Origin: Bursaphelenchus xylophilus
Taxonomy: Eukaryota > Nematoda > Chromadorea > Rhabditida > Aphelenchoididae
Reading direction: 5' to 3'
DNA length: 64,000 nt
Assembly (NCBI GenBank): GCA_904066235.2
Contig: CAJFCV020000004.1
Span: 3,286,001-3,350,000 of the forward strand
Part shown: piece by piece, positions 10,408 through 22,100 of the stretch
Layout: every line of letters starts with the position of its first letter
Numbering within the stretch: position 1 is the first letter of the stretch
The notes under the pieces: model-generated
What the model was told of the DNA's origin: nothing
The model's input: the letters and a program-made list of their open reading frames with translations, nothing else
Databases searched by the model: none
Translations under genes and position numbers: made by a program

Positions 10408-13337
10408 TTACAATTTCTCCAGCAACTCCCTCAGCTGATCGATTTTTTCTTTGTAGCCGTCGTCAGTCACCATTCCCAAATAAATGCACTCCCAAAACGT
10501 TAATGCGACTAGCTCCACGTCTCTGTTCAGCAAGAGTAACTGGCCAAACCGAATGTCCGAGTCGGGAAAGCCTTTCCTTCGGATGTAGCTGTGCAACTCT
10601 TTCAGCAGCTGACCCCTCTCTTCCAGGGCTTGCTTACAACTTGTTCGGATGTAAACTGGAATTATCGTATGTTTGGGAAGTTTGCGACTAATTGTAAAGA
10701 CACTTTAGTAACAATGGGTTCTTTTTTTTTAACCAGGGAAATACCCCAAGTGCGACGCTCAGATTTTGATGAGACTTGGCACAAATTTAGAACAATTTTT
10801 CTTAAAATATATGCGAGAATGCTAGCTCGCGCTTTGCAGAAACAACCGAGATTTTTAGATAGAAATTCGACGAAAATTGCGGACTTTTTGCCAAATTTCG
10901 GCACGAAAAGTTTCATACCTATTTCTACCGTAAAGCGTAATGTTCCTACAAAAAATCAATTTTTTCCGCGCGAAACTAGCGAAGTTATGGCCAAACAGCG
11001 TTTTTCTCTCTGACCGCTCTCCGCGTTTGGCGTACTCTCTTGGCGGCAAAGACGGTTCAGTATCGCGGTGGCGCTTGCAAAGCGCGAGCTCAAACTTTCA
11101 AGAATTGATACCTAGTTCATGACATGTGTGCAAAATTTAAAGAAAATCTGAGCGTCCCACTTGGGGTACTTTCCTTGTAAGCATACGCTATATTTATCAA
11201 ACGGTCACCTGCCTTCTTCACAATTTAGAATCCCCATAACTCCCACCATTTCCGCCACATCCAGCCGGAGTTTCTTCACTTTTTTGCATAACCTTCTCAT
11301 CCGTTTTCCATAGGGTGTAAAGGCCCTAAAAATATCAAGTTTTGCGTACGTATGGATCAATCTCAAAACCGTTACTTATGAATTACTATATACCCCGTAA
11401 GATTATGGTCCATGATCTTCCTAAAGTCATCCTCTTCCTCCGCGAACTTGATGTTCTTGTAGCGCATGAAGTGGTTGTGCGAGTTGGCTATCCGATCGTC
11501 CGCATCCTCCGGGAAGTAGACCGACGTCAGGTAGGCGCGGTCCATTTGGATGAAGCGCCGTATGAAGATCTTGGAGACATCTTTCTGAATGGAATACAGT
11601 ATTATTACCTTCACTATTGAATACAGTATTCCTAATGCTCACTTTGTCCGCGCTCGCCATCTTCGCCGCGTACGGCGAAAAGAAGTCTCTGAGCACGATG
11701 TAAATGTTCGGCATGATGGCCTTGTCCAGTTGTAATTTCTCAAAGATTGGGATCTCAACCATCGGAGCGGCATCCGCAAACGTGAGTTCTGGGTACATTG
11801 CAGCGAATATTGACTTGTGAGCGTTGGTATACAACTTGTAACCCTCCATGAGACGGTCCAAAATACGAGGCTCCGGAGGGCTCGGCCATATTTTTTTTGA
11901 CGTCGCAATTGAACTTATGATGTTTCGAGTCTTGTCACGGGTCAGTTGGACTTCTTAAGAAATACATACGTATGTAGTGTACATAATGAACTTTATGCTG
12001 TTATCTTTGTAGTAAAAACTACTTACTCTCTGCCCTCATTCCGGCTTTTAAACACTTGTCGAATCGGCATTTCCGGCAAAAGTTTCGAATCTCTGAAATA
12101 TCCAAATTTCATCATCGAGTGGGCGATGTTACGAAACATTTGTCATCGTTCAGCTATCTCGAGCCTATCCTACCTGACGTAATTTCCCTCCGCTTTTCAT
12201 GATTACATCTGTACTTCTTTTTCTCCGCAACCGTCCGGCGAAAAAATGCACCGCCTGAAAAATTGGGAAATGTGTTCGTATAACATTTGGCTCTCTTTTT
12301 AGAACAGATAAGCTAACAAGGAAAGTATTACGCTTTTTCAAAAGTGCAGACACATTTTGTCGTGGGCCGCACCGTGCACAAAACCCCCTTTTGCGGGGTG
12401 CATTTTGATCTTTTGCACTGTGCAACCGGATATCGCTGCGACGCAAGCTTTTCTCAACGGAGCCGGCGCGAATTTTTTTGAAATTGCACAGTGCAAAATG
12501 TTTCGAATCGGATCGCGTCGCGCGGGGAACACGAAACTTGCACTGTGCGGTGCAAAAAAAGCCGGAAAATGTGTCTGCACTTTTGAAAAAGCGTAATACC
12601 CCAAGTGTAACGCTCACATTTTCTTTAAATTTTGCACACACATCGGACATGAACTAAGCATCAATTGCTGAAAGTTTTAGCTTGCCATTTACAAGCGCCG
12701 CCGAGATATTGAACGATCTTTGCCGATGAGAGAGTACGCTAAACGCGGAGAACGGTTAGAGAAAAAAACACTTTTTGGCCATAACTTTGCCAGTTTCGCT
12801 CGGAAAAAAAAGATTTTTTGTGAAAACATTACCCTCTATTGTAGAAATAGGCACGAAACTTTTCGTGCCGAAATTCGGCAAAAGGTGTCAACTTTTCGCC
12901 GACTTTCGACCTAAAAATCTCGGTTGTTTCTGCAAAGTGCGAGCTAGGATTCTCGCATATATTTTAGAAAAAATTATTCTAAATCTGTGCCAAGTTTCAT
13001 CAAAATCTGAGCGTCGCATTTGGAGTACTTCCCCTGTAAATTTTAACCGTTTTTAAAGCTGGAAATCTCTCACATGTCTTACAAAGAAAGCAATCTTATT
13101 TTTTCTTTTAAAATCATCCAACTTTGAGCCTTGCACCATAGTTAGAGATACGTAGAAACGGATTTCCAAGCAACACTGAATTGATGACTTACAAGCCCTA
13201 CAAGACTGAACTCCAAACAACTCTCCGCTCGAGGGAGCCCCGCAAACTTTGCAATCAAACGGACCATCGGATCTAACACCTTCACTAGCACTGCTCGCTG
13301 GCGTCATCGTCGAGTCGGATTCCTCATGCAAACCCAT
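10408..13337 (-). CDS. nuclear hormone receptor, supplementary type (paralog 2, minus strand)
   Basis: Seven exons from high to low: 13337-13193, 12254-12174, 12092-12027, 11953-11643, 11584-11376, 11325-11213 and 10655-10408. They sum to 1,173 nt, or 390 residues. It is the closest relative of the receptor at 7059-9279. Finger 1 has Cys29, 32, 46 and 49; finger 2 has Cys65, 81 and 84 with Arg71 in place of the fourth ligand, the same loss as its paralog. The ligand-binding domain is complete. Exon 5 is 209 nt, against 173 in the others, because the usual donor is gone and the next in-phase GTAAC is used, adding 12 codons and leaving a 50-nt intron. The exon 6 donor is GC, as in its paralog; a GT four bases on would shift the frame. 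Introns hold two family B elements and one family F element. Confidence 0.85.
10733..11177. mobile_element. family B MITE in intron 6 of minus-strand receptor paralog 2
   Basis: It starts CCAGGGAAATACCCCAAGTG after TAA and ends TTGGGGTACTTTCCTTG before TAA, a matching 3-bp target duplication. Confidence 0.9.
12317..13036. mobile_element. family B MITE in intron 1, interrupted by family F
   Basis: The left end CAAGGAAAGTA is split from ACCCCAAGTGTAACGC by the family F insertion at 12328-12596. The right end reads GGAGTACTTCCCCTG. TAA flanks both ends. Without the insertion it is about 450 bp. Confidence 0.88.
12328..12596. mobile_element. family F palindromic MITE nested in family B
   Basis: A 269-bp element with about 33-bp inverted ends, TTACGCTTTTTCAAAAGTGC to its complement, flanked by TA on both sides. 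Inside are repeated GCAC(G/A)GTGCA-type motifs. Its target is the TA in GAAAGTACCCC of the host family B element. Confidence 0.85.
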
Positions 13338-14896
13338 TCGTTCCTGTGAAACAAATAAACTATAAAGTAAAAAAGTTTTTTGTTGTTAAAAGGTCTAGTC
13401 TACACGGTTCCTTCGCCTCAAAATCGGTCAAAAAATGATCAAAAACGTCAAACGGAGGCTTGACAGAAACCATAAAATAAATAGTTGTAAAGTTCTGTAT
13501 GAATAAAGTTCTGAACTGAATCATTGAACCATTTCATTGCCAGGCGCTCCCAGATTTTTCAGATAGCCCCAAAAAGGTGAGCCCAAAACGTCTAAAAAAA
13601 GCCACACTTGAAGGCGACAATTGCAGTATGATGTGATCAAAAAAAAGAGGGAGCGGGAGTCAGAGATAGAAAGAGACAGAGAGAGAAAATACAAATTTTG
13701 CCCCGACGCTTGTACATAGTCTTTAATTTGAGCTGAGCAAATCGAAAAAGGATTCGCCGCTAAAGGCCCACAATGTTCGTAGAGATTAGTGACGAATTCG
13801 TAGTTTATATTATACTGGGAATGTTTCACGAAAGTACAGTACAAAAGGAGGCGCTGACTTGCTTAGAGAGTTAGCGGCATCACGCGAGAGCGGAGAGAGT
13901 GTGAGAAAAAGAAAAGTGGTAACTCGAGTGACCTTTTTTATCGACTTGGCCGCACATTTTGGGCCATAACTTTTAACACAGTGGAGCAATTTACGCCTTT
14001 TTATAATAATATTATTGCTGGAGGTACGCAGAATACATGGATGTAAATTTTTAAAATTTCCTTCCAAATTATGCAAATTATATGCAAAATTTTTTTTCTT
14101 GATAACTTAAGGGACATATTTTAATAAAATCTTTATATGGACAAGTTTGCTACGCTCTCAGCATCAATGGGTTTTCTGAAGGGTGTAGATTGGAATACTG
14201 TATCAGAAGTTATGGCCCGCCGCTTTTGCGTGATGCCGCTAACTCAAGTTAGTGCCTTTTTTGTACGTGAAACATCCCCAAGGTCTGAATGATTCTTTTG
14301 GCCATTGGTTTGGCCAAAAAAGTTGTCTTATGGTCGATGTTGACGATCAACCTAGCTTGCCGTTAACACCGTCAGAGCAATGCAGGAAGGAGGCGTGACA
14401 GAGGGAAAATGTACCGTAAAAGCCATGATTTCGTTGAAATGAAATCAAAGACGATGATGAATTGTAATCTTTAGGCATCTTTATTTAATTCTGGGCATCT
14501 GGAATTGAAAAGCAAGTCATCTGCGCCGGCTAAGACTTTCTTTCTTGCTTTAGAACTATCCTTGTTTTAAACCTTGGAAGACTTTCAGCTCAGCCCTTAA
14601 CTTCCATCTAGAGCGGTCTGATCGAAGCTTGGACCGATGACTTCCAAACCTTTAAAAAATTAATATTTCCCCGGATATGTCATTCCAAAACGAGTCACAT
14701 TTTCGTGATTTGAACCCCAACGTTGATAAGAAGACTTTCGAAAGGAAAAGGCTCTTGAACGGGAGTGAAGATACTAACCAGAGAAAGCACAAAACCCACG
14801 AAAGAAACGCGTGTAGTCCTTGATAAACGTTCGATTTCAACTCTCTCTTTCTCAAGAAGCAAGAGAGTTTTGTTTTATTTTAATATTATCATATCA
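13338..14896. other. shared upstream region of two divergent receptors
   Basis: Minus-strand paralog 2 and the plus-strand receptor at 14897 are transcribed away from this 1.56-kb stretch. It holds an A/G-rich tract near 13638-13690 and the imperfect inverted-repeat element at 13815-14282. No other gene is seen. Confidence 0.6.
13815..14282. mobile_element. family H element with imperfect inverted ends
   Basis: The left side carries GGGAATGTTTCACG and GAGTTAGCGGCATCACGC; the right side carries their complements in mirrored order, GCGTGATGCCGCTAACTC then CGTGAAACATCCCC. The inverted ends extend about 70 bp with mismatches. Confidence 0.6.
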
Positions 14897-17800
14897 ATGA
14901 GCAATCGTTGTAAAATATGTGGCGATGCCTCGATCGGGATTCAGTTTGGAGTGCGGGCGTGCCGCGGCTGTAAGTCGTATTTTACAGGAAAGGTACCAAA
15001 ATGCGACGCTCAGATTTTGATGAAACTTGGGATAGATGTAGAATAATTTTTGCTAAGATAAATGGGAGAGTTTTAACTCACGCTTTGCAGAAACGACCGA
15101 GATTTCTTACGATTAGTCGAAAGTTGGAAAAAATGTGATGATTTTTCGCAAATTTTGGCATGAACAGATTCAATATAAGTTTGATGTTTATTTTTGCTAT
15201 AGAGGGTAATGTTTGCATAAAAAAATAATTTTTTCCGCTTAAAACCGACAAAAATGTGACTAAAAAAGTTTTTTCTGTGGCCACTCTCCGCATTGCGCAT
15301 ACTCTCTTGGCCACAAAGATCGTTGAATATCTCGGCTGCCGCTGCAAAGCGCGAGCTAAAATTTTTAAGAATTAATATGTCAACTATCTCACAAATTTTT
15401 GCAAAATTTAAATAAAGTTTGAGCGTCGCACGTGGCCTTAGCGAACAATTTAATTATGTAATCATGTATACGTAACATAAAAAAACAATTTTCTCTTTGA
15501 AGGCAGCGCTTTTTTCCGTCGGACGATTGTCGAGAAGAGGCAGTACGATTGTTGGCGGAATGAGAGATGCAAGGTTATCCCAGGTAAAAAAAATGTTTTT
15601 TATGTCATTAGTTGCGAAGAGGAAAATAATCACTTCTGAAGGCCATGTTGTTTCCAGGTGTTCGAAATTCTTGCCGAGAATGTCGCTTCAAGAGGTGTGT
15701 GAAACTTGGGATGAAAGAAGAACGTAAGCATTATATATACAATCCTAACCGCAGTAGCGTTTATGATACAGTACTTAAAGTAAGGGACCTGATCCATTGG
15801 CCAAAAACGTACCATTTTGCATCCGGGAAGCATAAAAAATGTTGCAAAATACCTCCATTTCCAAGTGAAAAACTCCGATTTCAAAAGCCCGCCAGCCTTT
15901 TTTTGTGAGAAAGTTCAAAACGGAGTTTTTTTTATTTGGAGAGGGAGGCATTTTGCCACATTTTTACTACTTCTCGGATGCAAAATGATACGTTTTTTGC
16001 CACTGGATCAGGCCCTTCACTGTAAGTATTTTGGACATTTTAAAAGCCTTTTATGAAAAAAATGGTTTTAGGAGTTCAGCCGAGACGCGACAAAAACATG
16101 ACAATCGTAGTGGCCAATCCCCTTACACCACCGCACACTCGAAAAGATGTCCCAACAACATCGAAAAATTCGGATGTACTCTCGCGACTCTCCGCAGGCT
16201 TTGAGACTTATATGATCGCGAAAAAGGCGGTCTTCATCACGAAACGACCAGAGTTGGCCGTCTTCGAGCACGACGAGATGATTACTGTCCCAGCTAGCGA
16301 AAAAGTCGAGCTGGAAATGCTGACCTTTCCCAGCACATACGCCGTTCTTCGCGACTACTTTTTGGATTTTGTTGAAATGGACAAACAAGTCAAGGTAAGA
16401 TTAGCCACAGCAAATTTACTCTCATTTTTGATTGTAGTCATATATACAATAAAGGACCTGATCCAGTGGCAAAAAAACATATCATTTTGCATCCGGGACG
16501 TATCAAAAAATGTGGCAAAATGCCTCCCTCTCCAACTAGAAAAACTCCGTTTTGAATTTCCCTCGCAAAAACAGCCGGGCTTTTGAAATCGGAGTTTTTT
16601 CACGTGGAAAGGGAGGTATTTTGCCACATTTTTTATGCTTCCCGGATGCAAAATGGAAAATTTTTTGCCACTGGATCAGGTCCGCCACTGTATTATTATA
16701 CAATCAAATACGTATTCTGTCTTTAGTTCAAATTATTGGACGCCTTTTTGGGACGCTTCTACCAATTGGAGAGGGTCTGGGTGACAGCTCAACGATTTGT
16801 CAAAACAAAGCAGTTCCATAAGTACGCGTTGTCGGCTTATGATTACATTGATATGACACGGCAAGAGGACTTCTTTCAAGATGACATAGAGGCGCAGAAG
16901 TAAGTGAATTATTTAATTTTATTTATAAGCTGACTATAAAATTGGGCCAAGCTAGCGTAGAGGCAGTCAAATTATTGTACTTTTCACCTAACAGCGGAAG
17001 TGCCCCAAGTGCGGTACTTAGATTTTGATGAAACTCGGCACAAATTTAGAATATTTTTTTCTAAAATATATGCGAGAATCCAAGCTCGCGCTTTGCGGAA
17101 ACAACCGAGATTTTTAGATCGAAAGTCGGCGAAAATTTGATACTTTTTGCTGAATTTCGGCACAAAAAGTTGCATGCCTATTTCTACCATAGAGGGTAAT
17201 GTTTCCAGAAAAAATCAATTTTCTTCGCATGAAACTAGCAAAGCTATGGCCAAAAAGTGTTTTTCTCTCTGACCTCTCTCCGCGTTTAGCGTACTCTCTC
17301 GGCGGCAAAGATCGTTCAATTCCTCGGCGGCGCTTGCAAAGCGCGAGCTTAAACTTTCAGGAATTGATGCTTAGTTCATGACCGACGTGTGTGCAAAATT
17401 TTAAAAAATTTTGAGCGTCGTATTTGGGGGTGCTTCTCTTGTAAGCAACCAATCGGCGAAGCGACATTTTGTTTATCAATCTGACGGGAAGAAAGTAAAC
17501 ACAATGTCGCTGCGCCAATGGCGTGGCTGAAGTGAAAAGCAATTCGATTTTGTACACAATTAATTTTCTTAGCGGCGGATTTTTGATGCGACATTTGCTT
17601 ATCATCATGATAAAAGGGGTGTTTACATAAAACATAGATTTTTACACGCAAGCTTGATAAATTTCTTATCAACTACCTTTTTCTATTTGACCCTCCGCTT
17701 TTTGCGCACGCTTGCGTTTGGGAAAGACTTCTGCATATCCCGGCCGACTCTGCAAATCGCTAGCTATAATATATAACACAGCCTCCATTTACAGATCGTT

Positions 17801-18444
17801 CCAACCATATGCCGTAGTGCTTCAACAATTTGCCAGAAAGATCGATTCATTGGAAGTGGATCAGAAAGAGTTTGCAGCCTTGATTGGCCTTATGGCCGTT
17901 CATATCGGTAATCGTCTTCAAATACAGTGGGGGAAGTGGCAAAGAATGTACCATTTTGCAGTCGGGAAGTATCAAAAATGTGGCAAAATACCTCCCTCTC
18001 CAAGCGAAAAAACTCCGATTTCAAAAGCTCTTTTTGTGAGGGAAAAGGCGCGCCCTTCAAAACGATGTTTTTTCACTTGGAAAGAGAGGCGTTTTGCCAC
18101 ATTTTTTATGCTTCCCGGATGCAAAGTGATACTTTTTTTGCCACTGGACCGGGTCCGTCACTGTGTATGCAAAAATGCCCATTTTTATTCCTTTTTCAGT
18201 CGCCAGTTTATACGCCGACAAAGCCGATAAACAACTCCGCAAGATCCTTGACGAACTTCAAGAACACGTTTCGAAACGATACTCAGACAGACATAAGCGG
18301 GTAGCTCAGATAATACTGTTGCTGAGAGATGTGGAGACGACAACGGAGATGTTCAACGAGTGCTTCTTTTTGGGTGTTGTAGTGAATGACATTTACCGGC
18401 AAGCACTCGACCGGCTCGGCGAGATCTCCGATTATTATGTGTAG
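14897..18444 (+). CDS. nuclear hormone receptor, supplementary type (plus-strand paralog 3)
   Basis: Seven exons: 14897-14969, 15503-15583, 15658-15723, 16072-16394, 16727-16899, 17795-17907 and 18200-18444. They sum to 1,074 nt, or 357 residues. The protein begins almost directly with the DNA-binding domain. All eight zinc ligands are present: Cys5, 8, 22 and 25, then Cys41, 47, 57 and 60, with P-box CRGCSAFFRR. The ligand-binding domain fills the last 200 residues and ends in a helix containing NDIYRQALDRL. Expected role: nuclear, ligand-responsive transcription factor; target and ligand unknown. Exons 2 to 6 have the same lengths as in the next gene (81, 66, 323, 173, 113). Four of the six introns carry family A or B elements, five elements in all, which stretches about 1.1 kb of coding sequence over 3.5 kb. 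Confidence 0.92.
14985..15438. mobile_element. family B MITE in intron 1 of receptor paralog 3
   Basis: It starts CAGGAAAGGTACCAAAATGC after TTTTA. The right end is worn (GCGTCGCACGTGGCCTTA). Central blocks TTTTCGCAAATTTTGGCAT and CGCGAGCTAAAATTTT identify the family. Confidence 0.8.
15777..16021. mobile_element. family A MITE in intron 3 of receptor paralog 3
   Basis: Left arm GGGACCTGATCCATTGGCC; right arm CACTGGATCAGGCCCTTCACTG followed by TA. The exact left end is uncertain by a few bases. Confidence 0.85.
16447..16690. mobile_element. family A MITE in intron 4 of receptor paralog 3
   Basis: TA flanks both sides. Left CAATAAAGGACCTGATCCAG, right GGATCAGGTCCGCCACTG. Confidence 0.9.
16992..17441. 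mobile_element. family B MITE in intron 5 of receptor paralog 3
   Basis: Left CAGCGGAAGTGCCCCAAGTG after TAA; right GGGGTGCTTCTCTTG before TAA, a matching 3-bp target duplication. Confidence 0.9.
17480..17600. mobile_element. family G-like remnant
   Basis: ATCAATCTGACGGGAAGAAA, the phrase AATTCGATTTTG and TTTTGATGCGACA resemble the family G ends and core in inverted order. It is diverged, follows directly on a family B element and lies in the same intron. Confidence 0.4.
17925..18163. mobile_element. family A MITE in intron 6 of receptor paralog 3
   Basis: Left CAGTGGGGGAAGTGGCAAAG lacks the ACCTGATCCA segment found in other copies. Right GGACCGGGTCCGTCACTG is complete. Confidence 0.88.
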
Positions 18445-19140
18445 TAAATATGTGTGTAAATGAGAAGCTAGGATTTGGATGCTGGGCTGTGCTAAATATC
18501 TTGAAAGATTACGTCCAGAACGGGCTAAAATCAACAAGAATTTCAAGAATTTAGTAGCCAAATTTGCTTCGAAATTATTGGGTCGTTCAGAAAGTTCGGC
18601 CGTTTTTTATCCTTTTGTTTTACAACAATTTCTTTATTGTTTGGCAAAGCGAATATATCTATTTGATACAGATTTTTCTCCTCTACAAAACAGTGTTTTT
18701 AATTTTTTTTCAAAATTTAATTTTTCATTACTTTTCGGGCTCAAAAGTGAACCATCTAGGAGGCAAAAATTTGAAATTTCCTGAACATCAGAATTAGAAC
18801 TTTGTACCCCAGACAGTTCTTCCATAAATTGAAAAATAATCCGCGCCCGTCATCGCTCCGATATCACACGAGCGATCAATGCAATCAACTGCAAATCAAT
18901 TCGTCGCGCCTTCCGTGGAGAACAGACTTTTCGCGAAAAGCCGCTCGCGGTGATCTCCCCTTCGTCCTTTATGTCATGCTACAACAAATGGACTCTCCTC
19001 CGCGGGCGAATAGGAGAAGAAAAAGAAGGGAAGGCTTTTCGAAGGTCAGGAACAAAGTAGAAAACATTTTTCGGAACCCCGCCGTCGCGCTTGATTTTCC
19101 ACGCTTCCGAAAGCAGCAACACACAGACAGTGTTGGGGGA
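18445..19140. other. intergenic DNA between tandem receptors
   Basis: No RNA gene or repeat was recognised. The last part (from about 18800) is open in frame with the next receptor and holds several upstream ATGs, so its start may lie up to about 55 codons further 5' than I chose. Confidence 0.5.
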
Positions 19141-22100
19141 ATGGAGGGCTGTCGGATTTGCGGCGACGTTTCGTTGGGCATTCAGTTCGGTGTGCAAGCC
19201 TGTAGTGCCTGTAAGTTGCGCCATCGATTGTTGCTTCATCTGCGGCGTTTTGCGTATCGAAAATTAGAAGTTAATTTTATAATTTTGCGAATTTAGGTGC
19301 CTCGTTTTTCCGCCGAACCATCACTGAAGTCAAGGAGTACAAATGCTGGGAGAACGAGCAATGCGAACCAGTTCCAGGTAGGGCAAAAAGGGGGAGTTTT
19401 GAGCTTATCTTTTTAATGGAAGGTCTCTTATTTTATTAGTTGTCTATCAAAAAGCACTTAGATTTCTCATGAAACAGCAGTTTATAAAAGCAGAGTAAAG
19501 CGGGCTCCTCTTCGATTTCGCTTTTCGTCATAAACAAGAAAATAAAAGATTTCTTTCGGGTTGATGTCTTGATCGACCTGTTAAAAAACAAAACTTTTTT
19601 CATCGAAAACTTTTTTTTGATGTTTCTTGAAAATTGGTAAAAACTTGCTGGTTTTTCCAATAAATTATTGGACGAAAAGCCATTTTTATATAATTGCTTT
19701 TCAGTTGTGGTACTATGCCTTTCTTACTGTATAAATTATAGAATTTTAGCCAGGGTTTTTCACAGGACCCACTGAAATTTTAATCTCACAGACCAGACAT
19801 CCGTTTTGAAAGATTTCCTCGGATCTTACGCATAATTCCTTTACAAAACAGCCAGATTCCCAACGCATATCTCTCTATATACATAGCGAAAATATTCTTT
19901 CCTTGACAGCCTCTCTCTGATCTTCTCTTTTCAACATCGGCGCCCGCCATGCGCGGGATTTCGTTAATTGATTTTGTCTGCGTATTTTTGACGATTAAAG
20001 ATCTGACGATGAGCGACTGATCACTTCGATCGCATTCGAACTCTCTCTCGTTTCCGCTTGATTCACTGTTTAATATTCGAATTCGGCTGTCTCGGGGATG
20101 AAAATAGAAGCGACCCATGTCAAGGAAAGTGGTTCCTTCACGGGGTTCAAAAGACTGTTTCAAATTAGCAAAGGCCCCAAATTACCGACTAATCATCCTT
20201 TTTTCAACTGAAATTTGCATAAATTGAAAAATTTTTGTGCCGTTTCGTTAAAATTGGAACTGTCAAGATCTAACTATAGGTCGAGGTATATGAGGTCCCC
20301 TAACATGCCCGCTACGACTAGTATCAACCAACCCCTAATAACCATCAACTAGACAGCCCTAGTTAAAATAGGAGACAACGGCAATAGACTCACGATAATC
20401 GATTCCACGGGGCTTCGGTAGTTGAGCCCCCCCCCACGAAGGGTAGATCAAACCCCCACTGTTTTTCCCGTTTCACACCCCACATAATGAACAAATTAGA
20501 ATAATACAAAAAATGTAAGTGGGGTTTGATCTACTACGTTGGGGGTTTGATCTAAAACGTTGAGGGCTTGACCCTCAACGGAGGGGGCTTCATCTAAAAC
20601 GTAGGGGTGTTGACCTAAAACGTAGGGGGCTTGATCTAAAAAGTAGGGGGCTTGTGCTGGACCATACAACTTGGATTAATTCTTTGAAATAAATTTTGGG
20701 GTTCAGAACGGACGAGGGGGGTTGTACTGGGTCATGGGGGGCTAAACTGGACTGGGGGGCTGTACTACCTTAGCCCCGATTCCACTTAGCTTGGACACTA
20801 CCGCACTGCATCAAAAGGAACTTCGACAAATTCACAATAATTGGTTTATTTTTCCCAAACGAGTGATCGAAAAGCGATCGGTCCATTACATTTTATCAAT
20901 ATTCGTCGGTTTATGCTAATTTCTGGGAATTCTTGACGGAATCGTGACAGAACTTATTGATGGGAAACATTTTGCTCTCTAAATTTATTGCCGTGTTTTA
21001 TTGACGTCATTCCTGCCCATTTCCTGAACATTTTAGACGTTTCATCCACCTTTTTTGGATTGACCAAAAGACTTTAGAAATACAATTTTTTTGGATTTTT
21101 GGAGGACAAAATTGGTCCAAAAAATCCCGAAAGTTTTATAATGTCATTTCCTGAGCAGACAGTAAGTTTTTTTCCCGGCTAGCCAAAGAAAAAAACCAAC
21201 CAAAGATCTTCTCCAAAATTCTAGTTACGCCGACCCGCCACATTGATTAAATCTCGGGCGGGAAATAGCTTCAAATGCGCTGAATTGACGTGCCCGCGCT
21301 ACTTTGCGAATCGCACGTTCTCCCACGGTGTTTTTTGAGAGATCACTGCTGTCGGGTTTACAACAAGGGCAGGGGTTTAAGGGCGTACTTTTACCGTTGG
21401 TTCTCTAGATTCGTCATTTGTCACCTTCGAGCAATTAATCGACTACAAAAAGTCTTCCGAAACAGATTGAAACACATTTCAAGGTTCACCATTTTTCAGG
21501 CATCCGAAACTCGTGTCGATCCTGCCGCCTGAAGCGATGTTTGGAGCTGGGAATGAAAGAAAACAGTGAGCCAAATTTTGATTCAACCTTTCTCACCAGT
21601 AGGGTTAGGACGAAAGAGCTTGACTGACCAAATTCGACCTGTAATTGGGTCGGCTAGACGGTCAGCCGAAGGTCCCCTGGCTTGAAAGACGAGCTGGGAA
21701 ACCTCCGCAAAAGGTCGACCAGTTTAGGAAGACCGGTGACATGATCTGACCGTTCCACGTCAAACTGAGACAAGCTAAAGTAGTCCGGTGATTGGATTGT
21801 CAATTCGCCAAAAAAAGACGCAAAAAAACTTTTAGTCGGGGAAGAAATGGGGATTTTTTGGGGCGAGAGAGTACGTTTTTGCGCGTCTTTTCTCTGACTT
21901 CTCTGTGAAATCAAGACCAAATCTAAAAAACCGATAGCGAAGTGCATATTCCGGTCACCGGACTCCTCAGTTTGACGCGCGCTCGTTCCGACCAATCCCT
22001 ACTCCTAATCTTTTGCATACAGGGTGCGGCAATTTTTCGGCCGGATTTGAATTGGCTATAACTTTTTGAGTTCTTGGCCAAATGTTAAAATTCTTTTTTT

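Noticed and set aside
7059..13337. Reading the two minus-strand receptors as pseudogenes because of the missing zinc ligand
   Set aside because: Both have complete seven-exon frames with matching phases and no stops, so decay is not supported by the sequence.
20515..20675. CRISPR-like appearance of regularly spaced repeats
   Set aside because: The 21-bp units are contiguous with no unique spacers; this is a minisatellite in a eukaryotic intron.
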